In this document: positions 11,154 to 20,917 of the stretch, piece by piece
Numbering within the stretch: position 1 is the stretch's first letter
Layout of the letters: every line of letters begins with the position of its first letter
Made by a program: the position numbers and the translations under genes
Notes under the pieces: generated by a model
Databases searched by the model: none
What the model was told of the DNA's origin: nothing
Seen by the model: only the letters and a program-made list of their open reading frames with translations
NCBI GenBank assembly: GCA_037953745.1
Contig: JBAKBP010013187.1
Coordinates: 1-64,000 of the forward strand
Direction: 5' to 3'
Length of the DNA: 64,000 bases
Source of the DNA: Lithodes maja
Taxonomy: Eukaryota > Arthropoda > Malacostraca > Decapoda > Lithodidae

Positions 11154-11384
11154 AATAAGAACATAAGAAAGCGGGAGTCTGCAGAAAGCCAATCGGCCCA
11201 CACAAGGCAGATCCCTGTCACACCCAACCCCAATTACAAGGCCTAATTATAGACCCAACTCACTAATGCCTTGAGGACTGACCTCACCAAAACGGTCAGA
11301 GATCGACACAAGATTACGGGGTCTGCAGAGTGCCGATTGGCCCACACCAAGCAGATCCCCCCTCATACCCAGCCCAACTCGTCG
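11154..11384 (+). repeat. Dispersed repeat with internal duplication
   Basis: Contains AAGAACATAAGAAAG followed by GGGAGTCTGCAGAAAGCC, CGGCCCACACAAGGCAGATC and a second similar block at 11318-11372 (GGGGTCTGCAGAGTGCC, TTGGCCCACACCAAGCAGATC). From memory, sequences of this type are common in decapod genomes; this was not checked here. No coding potential. Confidence 0.45.
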
Positions 11385-11508
11385 AAAATGTACAAATTTA
11401 TCTTGAAGGGGGGTCTAGAGTTTTTTGTTTTAAGTTTGATGGAGGTCTAGTGAGGAAACTAAGAAATAAAGGAATGAATGACCAAACAAACGGCCCATTT
11501 CCCCTTAA
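11385..11508 (+). mobile_element. Family Q fold-back element, half copy
   Basis: Matches the right half of the family Q copy at 4643-5014: GAAAATGTACAAATTTATCTTG, the GATGGAGGTCTAG block, and an end in CCCATTTCCCCTTAA. It shares its terminal TTAA (11505-11508) with the next Q copy. Confidence 0.65.
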
Positions 11509-11875
11509 GGGGGGATGAGCGTAATATTTGCTCATTTATATATTTTTTATGATTTATTTAGTTTCATCCCTAGACCTCCATCAAGCATATAAAGCACCCC
11601 TCAACACCCTCCTTCAAGATCAATATGTAAATTTTTCAATAGAAAAATATCCTGGCCGAAGGCCGGTTCCTGAAAAAGTACAGGCTCGCTATCGCTAGCC
11701 AGGAAAAGCTCAACCCCTAAATGACACGAACAGTCTTAATATTGACAACGAATGGGGTGAAATGTCTTAATATCGCCAAACTAATGGGCCGAACGACATC
11801 AAAATTAATATGAAAACTATTGGGGTTAACCATGAGGAAGAAAGGGGACCAGAAAAACGACCCATCTCCCCTTAA
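11505..11875 (-). mobile_element. Family Q fold-back element, copy 3
   Basis: TTAAGGGG at 11505 and CCCATCTCCCCTTAA ending at 11875. The interior carries the GACCTCCATCAAG, AATTTTTCAATAGAAAAAT and CTCGCTATCGCTAGCC blocks in reverse orientation relative to the copy at 4643. Confidence 0.7.
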
Positions 11876-11884
11876 TTCGGAGAT

Positions 11885-12155
11885 TGGCAATGACCGGCTT
11901 CGCCGGAGACATTTTTCTATCAAATAATGTAAAAATTTAGCTTGCTCTCAAAACAAAAAATATATATGTTGGCTCGCTACCGCTCACCAGGAAAATATTG
12001 AAACCTGGATGGGGGTAAACGTCTTAAAACAGTAGGCTGAATGGGGCCGAACGGATACAAGGCAAAGAGAGAGGGAGAGAAAGAGAAAACAAAAAAAGCG
12101 AGGAGAGAGGGAGAGAAAGAGAAAACAAAATAAGCGAGGTGGACTCAATATTTAC
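11885..12155 (+). mobile_element. Family P fold-back element, partial
   Basis: The right half of family P: CCGGCTTCGCCGG, TTTAGCTTGCTCTCAAAAC, GCTCGCTACCGCTCACC, TGGATGGGGGTAAACGTC and GATACAAGGCAAAGAG, followed by a duplicated AG-rich stretch. Confidence 0.7.
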
Positions 12156-12170
12156 GTCACGGCTTAATTG

Positions 12171-12590
12171 AGCCCACCTCGCTTTTTTGTTTTCTCTTTC
12201 TCTCCCTCTCACCTCGTTTTTTTTTTTATGTTTTCTCTTTCTCTCCCTCTCTCTTTGCCTTGTATCCGTTCGGCCCCGATCAGCCTACTGTTTTAAGACG
12301 TTTACCCCCATCCAGGTTTCAATATTTTCCTTGGTGAGCGGTAGCGAGCCAACATATATATATTTTTGTTTTGAGAGCAAGCTAAATTTGTACATTTTTC
12401 GATAGAAAAATTTCTCCGGCGAAGCCGGATTTCTCCATATAATGCTGGTTCGCTATCGCTTGCCAGGAAGATATCGATACTTGGATGGGGATAAACATCT
12501 TAAAACAGTTGGCTGAATGGGGCTGAATGGATACAAGCCAGAGAAAGAGAGAAAAGGAGAGAAAGAGAAAAAAAACAGGTGAACCCCCCA
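12171..12590 (+). mobile_element. Family P fold-back element, inverted next to its neighbour
   Basis: A complete P-like unit. Its left half (12176-12430) is the reverse complement of 11890-12150, so together they form an inverted repeat of about 250-bp arms with a loop of roughly 20 bp. It ends in a T-rich/A-rich arm near 12570-12590. Confidence 0.7.
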
Positions 12591-13319
12591 CGAGAGGTGC
12601 ATAGAAAAAAGGGTTGACAGGTTCACTATAGGCCTAATAATTTGTTTTTACCCACCTCGCCGAAGGTGCTCTTTGGCCTCGGCGAGGTGTGTCTTGAGCA
12701 TTCCGTGACGTCGCGAGGCCCTTCGCATGCCTCGTGCGGAGCATAGCCCTTGCGGGTATACTCTTGGCGAGTACTCGTGCGCACGTCGACGACTAAACGA
12801 CGAGGAAATCGCCGATGACTTGTGCATCGTCGATGTTCTCAAAACATCTGAGAGCAACGGCGAGCCGCCGTGCAGCGTTGCAAAGGTTTTTTTCGTGCGA
12901 AACCCTCCGCCATGTCTCGCCGATGTCGCCGATGTCTCCGAGGGCCTCGCAGATCCCTCTGCGATGTTTGACGATGCTTGCGAGGGCTACGAACCCTCGT
13001 GAGTCCTCGTCCAAAATTTTGAACAATCCGAACATTTGCGATGACCCGCGAGGGCATTTGCGAGGCCTTGCGAGTCAAACGATTATCATGCGAGGGTTTA
13101 AGATTTTGTTGCGACATCTCACAAATGTGCCAATTTATTGGTATCGGCGACGTAAATCGTGAGAAGTCGCATCAGTGGGAAAGGGGCAAAAGAAACATGA
13201 TTGATCTCGAGTGGTTGACGTAAATGAGGTCGTCGGAACCACTGCCAGGTTATGCCCTTGTGTACCACTGTCCTTGCCCAAGTCCGGCGGGGCCAAGCCC
13301 GATGACACACCCGAAATGA

Positions 13320-13812
13320 CCCATTTTATTTTATTTTTTTTCTATATTCCAACAACTCCCTCCGGGCATAGGCTGATAGCCTTTACACTCTACCGCTGAA
13401 CACGGTGAGGCCCGTGAGGTCTTGTTCCAGTCTAGGGAGTGAGACATGCGAAGCACCCATTCACGGCTCTAACCCAACTCCTTCTCTGAAGCTGCCTCGC
13501 TCCTGCGCTTCACAGTCTCACTCCCCAGGCTCGGACCCTCACTCTCAGAACGCCACCTATTGAGCAATTAACTCACTAGGCATTGCCCCCCTGTAGTATA
13601 TTTTGAATATGGGAATATTCATATAGTGCTATTTAATCAGGGAACAATGAGGGTATTTTGTTTTGGCATTTCGGTGTGCTGTGGTAATGCACTGAAACTA
13701 GGTACAGCACAAATTCCATCCCAATAATATCTTGTCATTGACATATTGGGATTCGAACCTGGGTCCATTGGATTACCAGTCCAGTGGCAAGACCACTCTG
13801 CCACACCTCCCC
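13320..13812 (-). mobile_element. tRNA-derived SINE, inserted in the DIRS-like element
   Basis: On the minus strand the element begins near 13812 with a tRNA-like head: GGCAGAGTGGTC (box A-like), a stem-loop whose loop CTGGTAA would present anticodon GGT, and GGTTCGAATCCC (box B). It continues through an unrelated body and ends in an A-rich tail (minus-strand complement of 13322-13342). T-stem pairing is poor, so this is not a functional tRNA. It sits between gag and RT of the DIRS remnant. TCCGGCGG occurs beside the head (13825-13832) and about 30 bp beyond the tail (13283-13290), a possible but unproven target duplication. Confidence 0.5.
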
Positions 13813-15436
13813 TAACAGGGCTTGTCCGGCGGAACTACACTCTGATCCAACTCGCCCACGACAGGCCCCGGGAGTGAGATAGTTTGTGATATGAATAGTT
13901 TTTTGGAGGTGGTGGGGTAGAGGTATACGGCTGGCTAGTTTTGGCAGGAGTAGAACCTTGACCTGACTTATGTTTAGCTTGCCCCTTGAACCACTTTCCT
14001 GAACTTTCCCCTTGCTTACCTCTGGCGTGAGTGCTTCCCTGTGCCGGAGGAGATCTTGTGCCCTGAAAGAACTTAGACCCACTAGGTTGAGTCTTCTGGC
14101 TAACTTTAGGCTTGGTATTTGGTTTGGCAAAATACCAAATAGCTGAGGAAGCACCCGGCCTAGAGGCATCTACCAAATTGAACACTGTTTGCCAAGTATT
14201 AGGGCAAGCTAGGGTGGGTGTCAGAACTGGTGACAAAATTACCCGGCGACCAATGTCTTACTGCAATTTCTTCACCAGATAGACTCTGAGGTCTTGACGT
14301 GCCCGAACTGCCTCTAATAAGGCTGTCCTCACGTTACCCAATGTCTGAATAGAATTTTGAAGCATTAAGCGCCTAGATAATTCAATAGCCTTCCTAGCAT
14401 CAGAGTCATTAATAGGCTGTATAGTTCTAATGAGAGACTGGGCGATTTTTCAGCTTAGCAGAAATGTGAGAAGAGGCGCAATGCCTTTTGACGCAATTTG
14501 AAATCTTTATCTAGATGCGCCGGGGGTGAAAAGGGATGAAAGGGACCATAGAGACAATTTAGGTGCTGACAAAAAATTCAAAATAGCTGGTGGTACTCCC
14601 CCGGCTTTAGTAACTGGCAAAAAGAACCAATAATGCGTTTCCTGCGGAATTTGATGTGATGATTTAGAAGTAATAGTAGCTGCAAACTGCTGAACTTCTG
14701 TCTCCCAGTCTACCCACGGACCTGTGCCCACCTGCAAGACTGGATTGCCAGACTGGTCGTTAACTGGAATTGTATCCAATTCCGGCGTCAGTAAAGCAAG
14801 AGCTTTGACGTCATTTAAGCCGTCCACTTTCGACCAGTCTGCATAAAGTCGTGCAGAGGAGGCGGGTGGGAGAGCTGGAGTGGAGGTGTAGACAAAATAG
14901 TCATATGCATAAACATTTGGGATGGATTTGATGGACACGTCTAAAACATTACCCTCAACATCCTTAGTTTCCTGTTTTATTCATTTGGATAGTCCACTCA
15001 CCAAATACCGGAAGTTCACCTGAGATTGTCTGTTGCGCCATTGCGGTATTTGGAGCTGTGACGTTAACCCATGACATATCGGGACCGTAAAGAAGTGGCA
15101 CAGGGCCTTCTTGATTGTTTTTTTTTCCAATGGTGGAGGAACAACATCTGTAATAACTCTTACGTTAGTTGTAGTTACTTCAGATGAAACAGGAATAGTA
15201 CTAGTGCATTGTAATGGGGAGCTGTACGTTAGTGCGAGCCGTAACCCTGGCTGATTCCAAAGGTCTCACAACAGACATTGTTGGAGGAGTTTCCTGTACT
15301 GTTAAGGGAACTTCCGGTGACGGTGTCGGGCTCTGAACATTTTGTAAAAGTTCATGTAAAATTTTCTTTAAAACCCTTTTTGTTACGTACTCTTTATGTG
15401 ACCCTTTTGACGTTACTGAAGTTGGACCTTGAAGTT
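13813..15436 (-). pseudogene. DIRS-like gag region, C-terminal part
   Basis: Minus-strand frames at 15201-15436, 14507-14938 and 13835-14236 read in order as one low-similarity protein broken by stops and frameshifts. It includes a proline/serine-rich stretch (QSPTPSPEVPL), a central part with WVDWETEVQQFAATI and THYWFFLPVTKAGG, and a basic QGST/KGQAKHKSGQG tail. No standard domain is visible. The assignment to gag rests on position upstream of DIRS RT on the same strand and on continuity with 17371-18146 across the CR1 insertion. Confidence 0.5.
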
Positions 15437-17370
15437 TTACTTCAACTGTTGGACCGTTAGTCGATGAAAAAGGAGAATACACCAAAGACGAAGTACAAAT
15501 GAGTAATGCCCTCAATACCTTCTTTGCATCAGTTTTTACAACCGAAGACCTCAGTGATATCCCTACACCATCGCCGATTCAGATTGATAATTCAGATGTT
15601 CTAAGCAATATCACCGTTACAGAGAGAGAAGTATTGAATTGTTTAGATAAACTCAAAGTAAATAAAACGCCAGGACCTGATACAATCTCGCCTAGAGTTC
15701 TAAAGGAAGCTAAGAATGAGCTCTCCAAACCACTGACATTACTATTCAATAAATCCTTGCAGTCTTGAACTATGCCTGATCAGTGGAAGCTAGCCAACGT
15801 AACACCGATATTCAAAAAAGGCAGCAAATCTCTACCCAGTAACTATCGTCCAATTAGCTTAACCTCAGTTGTATGTAAAATGCTAGAAACGGTCATACGA
15901 GACAGACTCGTAAATCACTTAGAGGAAAATAACATACTTAAAGATACTCAACACGGCTTTCGTAAAAAACGTTCCTGTTTAACAAACCTCTTAGACTTCT
16001 TCCACGATATCCTCAACCTCTACGATGAGAGTAAAGCTGTAGATATTATATACCTTGATTTTCAAAAGGCCTTTGACAAAGTTCCCCACAAACGTTTACT
16101 GCTAAAACTAAAAGCGCATGGAATACAAGACGGTGTGTTGAAATGGATAGAAAATTGGCTCAACAACAGAAAGCAAAGAGTAGTCATAAACGGTAAGGCA
16201 TCTAAATGGACCAATGTAAGTAGCGGGGTACCCCAGGGATCGGTACTAGGACCAATTCTCTTTCTAATTTACATCAACGACATAGATGAGGGTCTCACCT
16301 GCACAATCTCAAAATTTGCTGACGATACAAAAATTGCAAATAGCGTACTCTCAAAAGAACAAGTTGACGATATGCAACACAATCTAGATAAATTGTCATG
16401 TTGGGCCCAAATTTGGCAAATGAGTTTCAATGCGGATAAATGTAAAGTACTACATGTCGGATACCTAAATGAGAAAGCAAACTATTCGATGAATGGCACT
16501 CAGCTTAAGAATGTAAACAGAGAAACTGATCTGGGAGTAACAATATCGAGTAACCTAAAACCGAGTCAACAATGTTCAGAAGTTGTTAAGAAGGCAAACA
16601 AAATAATTGGCTTTATAGGCAGGTCATTTGAGCATAAATCCAAAGAAGTTATCCTAACCCTTTACAATTCCTTAGTCCGCCCTCTTCTGGAATACTGCGT
16701 TCAATCCTGGTGCCCTTATTACCAAAAAGATATAAACAAGCTAGAACGAGTTCAACGTAGAGTTACCAAAATGATACCTAGCCTAAAGAACAAACCATAC
16801 GAAGAGCGTCTTAGAGAATTAAATCTATTTCCTTTAACCCAGCGCAGATTAAGAGGCGACTTAATTCAAGTGTTCAAAATCATCAAAGGCATCGACAATA
16901 TGAACTGTAGTAAGTACTTCACTATCGACCAATCTAATTACACACGGGGAAACGGTTGCAAAATTATTGGTAAATCTTTTAACTCGCACGAATCTAAGAA
17001 TTTCTTCTTCAATCGAGTTGTCAACTTGTGGAATGGGCTTCCCCGAAACGTTATAGACTGCAGCACCGTTGATTCATTTAAATTCCGCCTAGACAAATAT
17101 CTCGCATCAAACCCGCGACTGACTGCGTTTGTAAATGAATAACTTTATCCTCCCCTCAGTTACTAACCCATATGTCCCCTACTAACTTCCTAGTCCTGCC
17201 ACGTTAGTGGCAGGGCAGTAGTTCCCTTTCCAATGTTCCCTTACCCACTCTAAACCACTGTTTGGACACTTGATCCTCAGTGTTTTGGAGGACAAGCAGC
17301 CTAGAAGGGTCACTAGATCTGTTGTTGCTTGATTTCCTTTGTACTCCTTTGTACTCCTTTGTACTCCTTT
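15437..17370 (+). mobile_element. CR1-clade LINE, family 1, copy a (5'-truncated)
   Basis: Contains the RT part of ORF2, a 3' untranslated region and, at the extreme 3' end, tandem copies of the decamer TTTGTACTCC (17338-17366). Homologous to 43005-44778. Imperfect target duplications GAAGTTTTACTTC (left, 15428-15440 overlap) and GAAGTTACTTC (right, 17369-17379) flank it, and the minus-strand gag frame resumes on either side. CR1 elements characteristically end in short tandem repeats rather than poly(A). Confidence 0.8.
15499..17142 (+). pseudogene. CR1 ORF2 reverse transcriptase, one internal stop
   Basis: Two same-frame segments (15499-15768 and 15772-17142) are separated by a TGA. The paralogous copy at 43312 has GGA at this place, so a single G-to-T change explains the stop. 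RT blocks in order: LANVTPIFKKGSK, NYRPISLTSV, DTQHGFRKKRSC, IIYLDFQKAFDKVPH, GVPQGSVLGPILF and KFADDTKIA with the catalytic Asp pair, then the CR1-typical LVRPLLEYCVQSW and RRVTKMIPSLKNKPYEERL. The endonuclease domain is missing by 5' truncation. Apart from the stop the RT looks well preserved, so this insertion is relatively recent. Confidence 0.9.
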
Positions 17371-18146
17371 GAAGTTACTTCTGACACACTAGCTAAGCAT
17401 TTGGGTTGAGCAGAAGATAAAGGTTCTACATCTTGCCTTTCGTCTACTTCCATGTCGTCCGGGCATTGCTGTGCCTCTGACATTAGTCGTTGCTCGAAAC
17501 CTTCCCACGACAAATCCGATACCGATGAAGGCAACGGGTCATGGGACGTAACGTTCACATTAACACTGAGCCTCACCTCTGCTGGGTATTGCACTGGCTC
17601 AGGACGTCGCCATACACTGCGATTGTCTACTTCTACCCTAGACGTATTGCACACATTGTCATTATCACGGCGTTCCGCCGGGTAGCCCCTATACTGTTCC
17701 ACCAATAGTATGGACGAAGCCCTACTCCTATCGTGACTAGTCAGATTGTCAACCCGAGGTATAGCAAAGTCCTGTCTAAGCGATTGGGATATAGAGTTTA
17801 CCATGTTAATATCACTTGAACCACCCCCGGGAGTCAACTCAACGTCCTCCGTTCCCACCTCTGAACTGCCAGATTGGACGTTAGACATGGTAGAGGTAGG
17901 AGCGGAGGATGGAGGACGAGACCCCGGCGATTGCCGGCGTTCCGAGTACGTAGACTCCGTACAGGATTTTAGTTTAAGTCCATGTTTCCCTGACTTTGGC
18001 ATACTAACTGGCGCCTGGTCAGGTGATGTCTTCCTCTTCTTGGTCTGGGACCGCGAAGTTGTCGAAGATTTGGATGTTGATTGCTTTAAGGGCGATCGAG
18101 ACCTGGATCTTGGTCTATCTTCTCGTGGAGATATAGACCGCGCCCT
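17371..18146 (-). pseudogene. DIRS-like gag region, middle part
   Basis: The minus-strand frame 17371-18002 plus its upstream continuation (to 18146) encodes a Ser/Arg-rich segment (RPRSRSRSPLKQSTSK, SRSQTKKRKTS) followed by an acidic, serine-rich region (SSEVGTEDVEL, CPDDMEVDERQDVEPL). It lies between two CR1 insertions and is collinear with the flanking gag pieces. No zinc knuckle or other known fold is visible. The final residues of the open frame (EYKGVQRSTKEIKQ) are antisense CR1 tail, not gag. Confidence 0.5.
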
Positions 18147-18812
18147 CTTACCTTATTACCAAAAAGATATAAACAAGCTAGAACGAGTTCAACGTAGAGT
18201 TACCAAAATGATACCTAGTCTAAAGAACAAACCATACGAAGAGCGTCTTAGAGAATTAAATCTATTTCCTTTAACCCAGCGCAGATTAAGAGGCGACTTA
18301 ATTCAAGTGTTCAAAATCATCAAAGGCATCGACAATATGAACTGTAGTAAGTACTTCACTATCGACCAATCTAATTACACGCGGGGAAACGGTTGCAAAA
18401 TTATTGGTAAATCTTTTAACTCGCACGAATCTAAGAATTTCTTCTTCAATCGAGTTGTCAACTTGTGGAATGGGCTTCCCCGAAACGTTATAGACTGCAT
18501 CACCGTTGATTCATTTAAACTCCGCCTAGACAAATATCTCGCATCAAACCCGCGACTGACTGCGTTTGTAAATGAATAACTTTATTTTATCCCCCCCTCA
18601 GTTACTAACCCATCTGTCCCCTACTAACTTCCTAATCCTGCCACGGACATTAGTTCCAGGGCAGTAATTCCCTTTCCAATGTTCCCTTACCCACTCTAAA
18701 CCACTGTTTGGACACTTGATCCTCAGTGTTTTGGAGGACAAGCAACCTAGAAGGGTCACTGGATCTGTTGTTGCTTGATTTCCTTTGTACTCCTTTGTAC
18801 TCCTTTGTACTC
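18147..18812 (+). mobile_element. CR1-clade LINE, family 1, copy b (3' fragment)
   Basis: Begins within the RT C-terminal region (YYQKDINKLERVQRRVTKM) and runs through the ORF2 end (18579) and 3' region to the TTTGTACTCC repeats (18785-18811). Nearly identical to copy a over the same span, so insertion of both was probably close in time. CTCTT adjoins both ends, a possible short target duplication. The 277-residue frame 17746-18579 is an accidental fusion of antisense gag with this fragment. Confidence 0.85.
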
Positions 18813-19280
18813 TTGCACCGGCCAGGGGGGGGGGTTTGCCTTACTAGGTGATGAATCACTACTATCACTACTACTCACAATTTCCTTTGACAGTACTTTA
18901 GGTTTTACTGTAGTAGCTTTTATGCTGGACCGGGATGCAGGGAGCTTAGCAATTTGCGTTTTGATTATTAAATGTTCCCACAGAGCCGCATCGTCGCATT
19001 GAAGTGCTTCGTGTGCAATGTCCTTCGTATAATTATTAAAGGTCGCCTTTATTTCAAATAAGGCTACGAGACATGCGGGATCACGTTGGTTAAATAAGCC
19101 ACTCCTAAGTTCAGAACATACCCCACATTTCTTGGACAACCAAATATCTCTAGACTGGTCGAAGCACTTTACACATTTTATGCAAAGTTTATGATTGAAA
19201 ACCGGTATGAGCAAACAAGTCGGAGTAGAACACAGTGTAACTAAAGGCATAGTTGCGACCCCCCCCCCCCCCCCCCCCAC
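18813..19280 (-). pseudogene. DIRS-like gag region, N-terminal part
   Basis: The minus-strand frame 18756-19280 has a cysteine-rich N-terminal segment (LCIKCVKCFD, KKCGVCSEL), an alpha-helical-looking stretch (CLVALFEIKATFNNYTKDIAHEAL) and a serine-rich linker (SSSDSSDSSPSK) just before the CR1 copy b junction. Paired CxxC motifs near the N-terminus suggest a zinc-binding domain (inference). A C-run at 19261-19278 precedes the coding region, so the true start is uncertain. Confidence 0.5.
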
Positions 19281-20544
19281 CCACCGGGATGGGCTCCCCC
19301 TACCTGTGTCCGTGCTGAGGCCGCTGTGTAGGATTCTGGAAAAGAAATTTCCAAGAATCGATGCTCATTAGGATAAACCGAGACATTCACAAGTTATACC
19401 TCAGATACGTCAAAAAACGTGATGTAACTCAACTTAGTTACTCTAATTTTCCGCCGCATCCTTCTATTGAAAAGGACCTCTGACGACCTTTGCTATGAAG
19501 GTAATATGACTGCTTATCTATGATACTTTGTATCACTGGCCTATGTTATAAATATTCCTGTTGAATATAAGCTGTCAACTATCGGATCGTCTTTTAGATG
19601 ACTAGAGTGATGGTAATTATAATATTCACTGGACCTTTCCGCCCTGATGACGGATTAGATGCTGTTTTCCGCCGCGTGAGACATCCATAATCGAGTCGTT
19701 CCGGCTGAGCCGAAATATTTCCCTTTTGAAAACCTTCGTCTTCCGCCGGGAAATCTAGTGGTACACTGACCATGCCGGGTAAAATATTGTGAGCCACCAG
19801 AATCAATTACGGACAATTAACCGCCGGAGGGAAACGCCACACCCATTGCGTGTTCTCACTTGCCAGACCATGAAAGCAGCTCACAATACACCACATAATA
19901 TGACAGGACATCTCCTGACTCCTTCCCATCATGTATAATATCACCCCATGATAAAGAAAGACACATCTAAAGGCTACTTATATTATATTATAATAATAAT
20001 ACCCCTAGCCACAGAATAATACCCCTAACACGAGGCTAGCCACGAGGCTTAGGGCACGCAGTACGACGACACATGATACCCTACCTCTAGCGTTGAACAG
20101 CAACCAGTCATCATGCGTAGCACCGAGCTAAATGGGAAAGCAGGCAGAATCGGACTCTAGAAAGTTCCCCACCACGTGGGGCAGCTCTTAGACTAGAGCT
20201 CCTGCAACTAGAAAAACACCAGCTACTCCATCTTATAGACTGTCAAAGTAGCTGAGCCCCGCAGTATACACAGCCTCCTAAATAGCTAAAGGCAAAGCTG
20301 AAAAACAAAAATAAACAAAAAGGCGAGCAAGCCCGAAGGGGACCGCATGGACAGTTGGACACCTAACACTAGTACCCTATTTTAACACACTCCTGTGGAC
20401 GTGCCAATGGGGACGCCCATCCTAGCTAGTCTAAACCTATTCTAGAACATCTCCGATAAATACAAATGAGCAATAGACTCACTAAGAGACGAAAGAATGC
20501 AGAATGAATCACGGACGGAAGACACGTCTACACAGCACTGCCAC
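19281..20544. other. Non-coding, possible DIRS-like leader
   Basis: No gene. It lies between the gag-like N-terminus and the right-hand inverted repeat, where the leader of the DIRS-like element would be expected. Several GCCGGAGGG/CCGCCGGG-type words occur near 19670-19830. Confidence 0.35.
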
Positions 20545-20862
20545 AGGGAGAAGGAAGTATGGCGCTGGGCAAGATCAGCGTCTCGGATAAGAATCCACAC
20601 CGGAAGACATCCACAAGTTTGGGAAGCTTAATTATAGCATATCTTAATTTGTCTTTTTTATTTTTTACGAAGTTTTTTCGTAGTGAGTACCCAATCATAA
20701 TGACGATTCCATAAGAGAATTGGCGTACACTTATGAAGTTGGCTTCTCTTCCCCCCTGTGGCGGCTGTTTCAAACGGGCTAACGCTAGGGCTTGAAAGAG
20801 AGCTATTATATAATAGGCATATCGTCAATGATAAAGGGGCCACTAATAAATACGACACCAGA
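20545..20862 (-). repeat. Inverted counterpart of the repeat at 6481-6780
   Basis: The reverse complement matches the interior of 6409-6914: GCTCTCTTTCAAGCCCTAGC, CAGCCGCCACAGGGGGGAA, GATTGGGTACTCACTACG and CTTGCCCAGCGCCATACTTC. It ends with ATTAGTGGCCCCTTT...CATTGACGATATGCC, which matches 6917-6951. The two repeats face each other across the DIRS-like element. Confidence 0.8.
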
Positions 20863-20917
20863 CACCATGGGAGTTGAATGGATGTATTTTTAGACTAATC
20901 AGTTGTTTATTGGAGAT

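Larger units (their letters stand above)
10782..13188. mobile_element. 2.4-kb TIR element (possibly PIF/Harbinger-like), non-autonomous
   Basis: The left end TGCCCCTTTCCCACTGATGC is matched exactly as an inverted repeat at the right end (13169-13188), and the next bases GACTT are also inverted. AAA flanks both ends (10779-10781 and 13189-13191), consistent with a 3-bp target duplication as in PIF/Harbinger elements. The interior near both ends is rich in CGGCGA/TCGCCG and GACGTC-like motifs and much more CpG-rich than its surroundings. No transposase is visible. The middle (about 11150-12640) is occupied by other repeats. It interrupts the DIRS RT. Confidence 0.75.
7450..19290 (-). mobile_element. 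DIRS-like tyrosine-recombinase retrotransposon, multiply interrupted
   Basis: Read on the minus strand from right to left, the remains are collinear with a DIRS element: a gag-like region (19280 down to 13813), reverse transcriptase (10781-10032), RNase H (9345-8471) and tyrosine recombinase (8511-7552). Younger insertions separate the pieces: CR1 at 18147-18812 and 15437-17370, a SINE at 13320-13812, a TIR element at 10782-13188 and repeat R at 9346-9845. DIRS elements encode a tyrosine recombinase instead of an integrase. This copy is dead: it has frameshifts, stop codons and a substituted RT catalytic residue. Limits are approximate because no terminal repeats were proven. Confidence 0.8.

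Noticed and set aside
12727..13162. Several overlapping open frames on both strands
   Set aside because: They arise from stop-poor, CpG-rich subterminal repeats of the TIR element; frames in all phases are open and none has a domain.
13735..13812. tRNA-Thr gene on the minus strand
   Set aside because: The T-stem does not pair and the sequence continues into a SINE-like body with an A-rich tail.
17746..18579. 277-residue open frame that looks like a fusion protein
   Set aside because: The first half is antisense to the DIRS gag-like region and the second half is CR1 copy b; the join is an insertion boundary.
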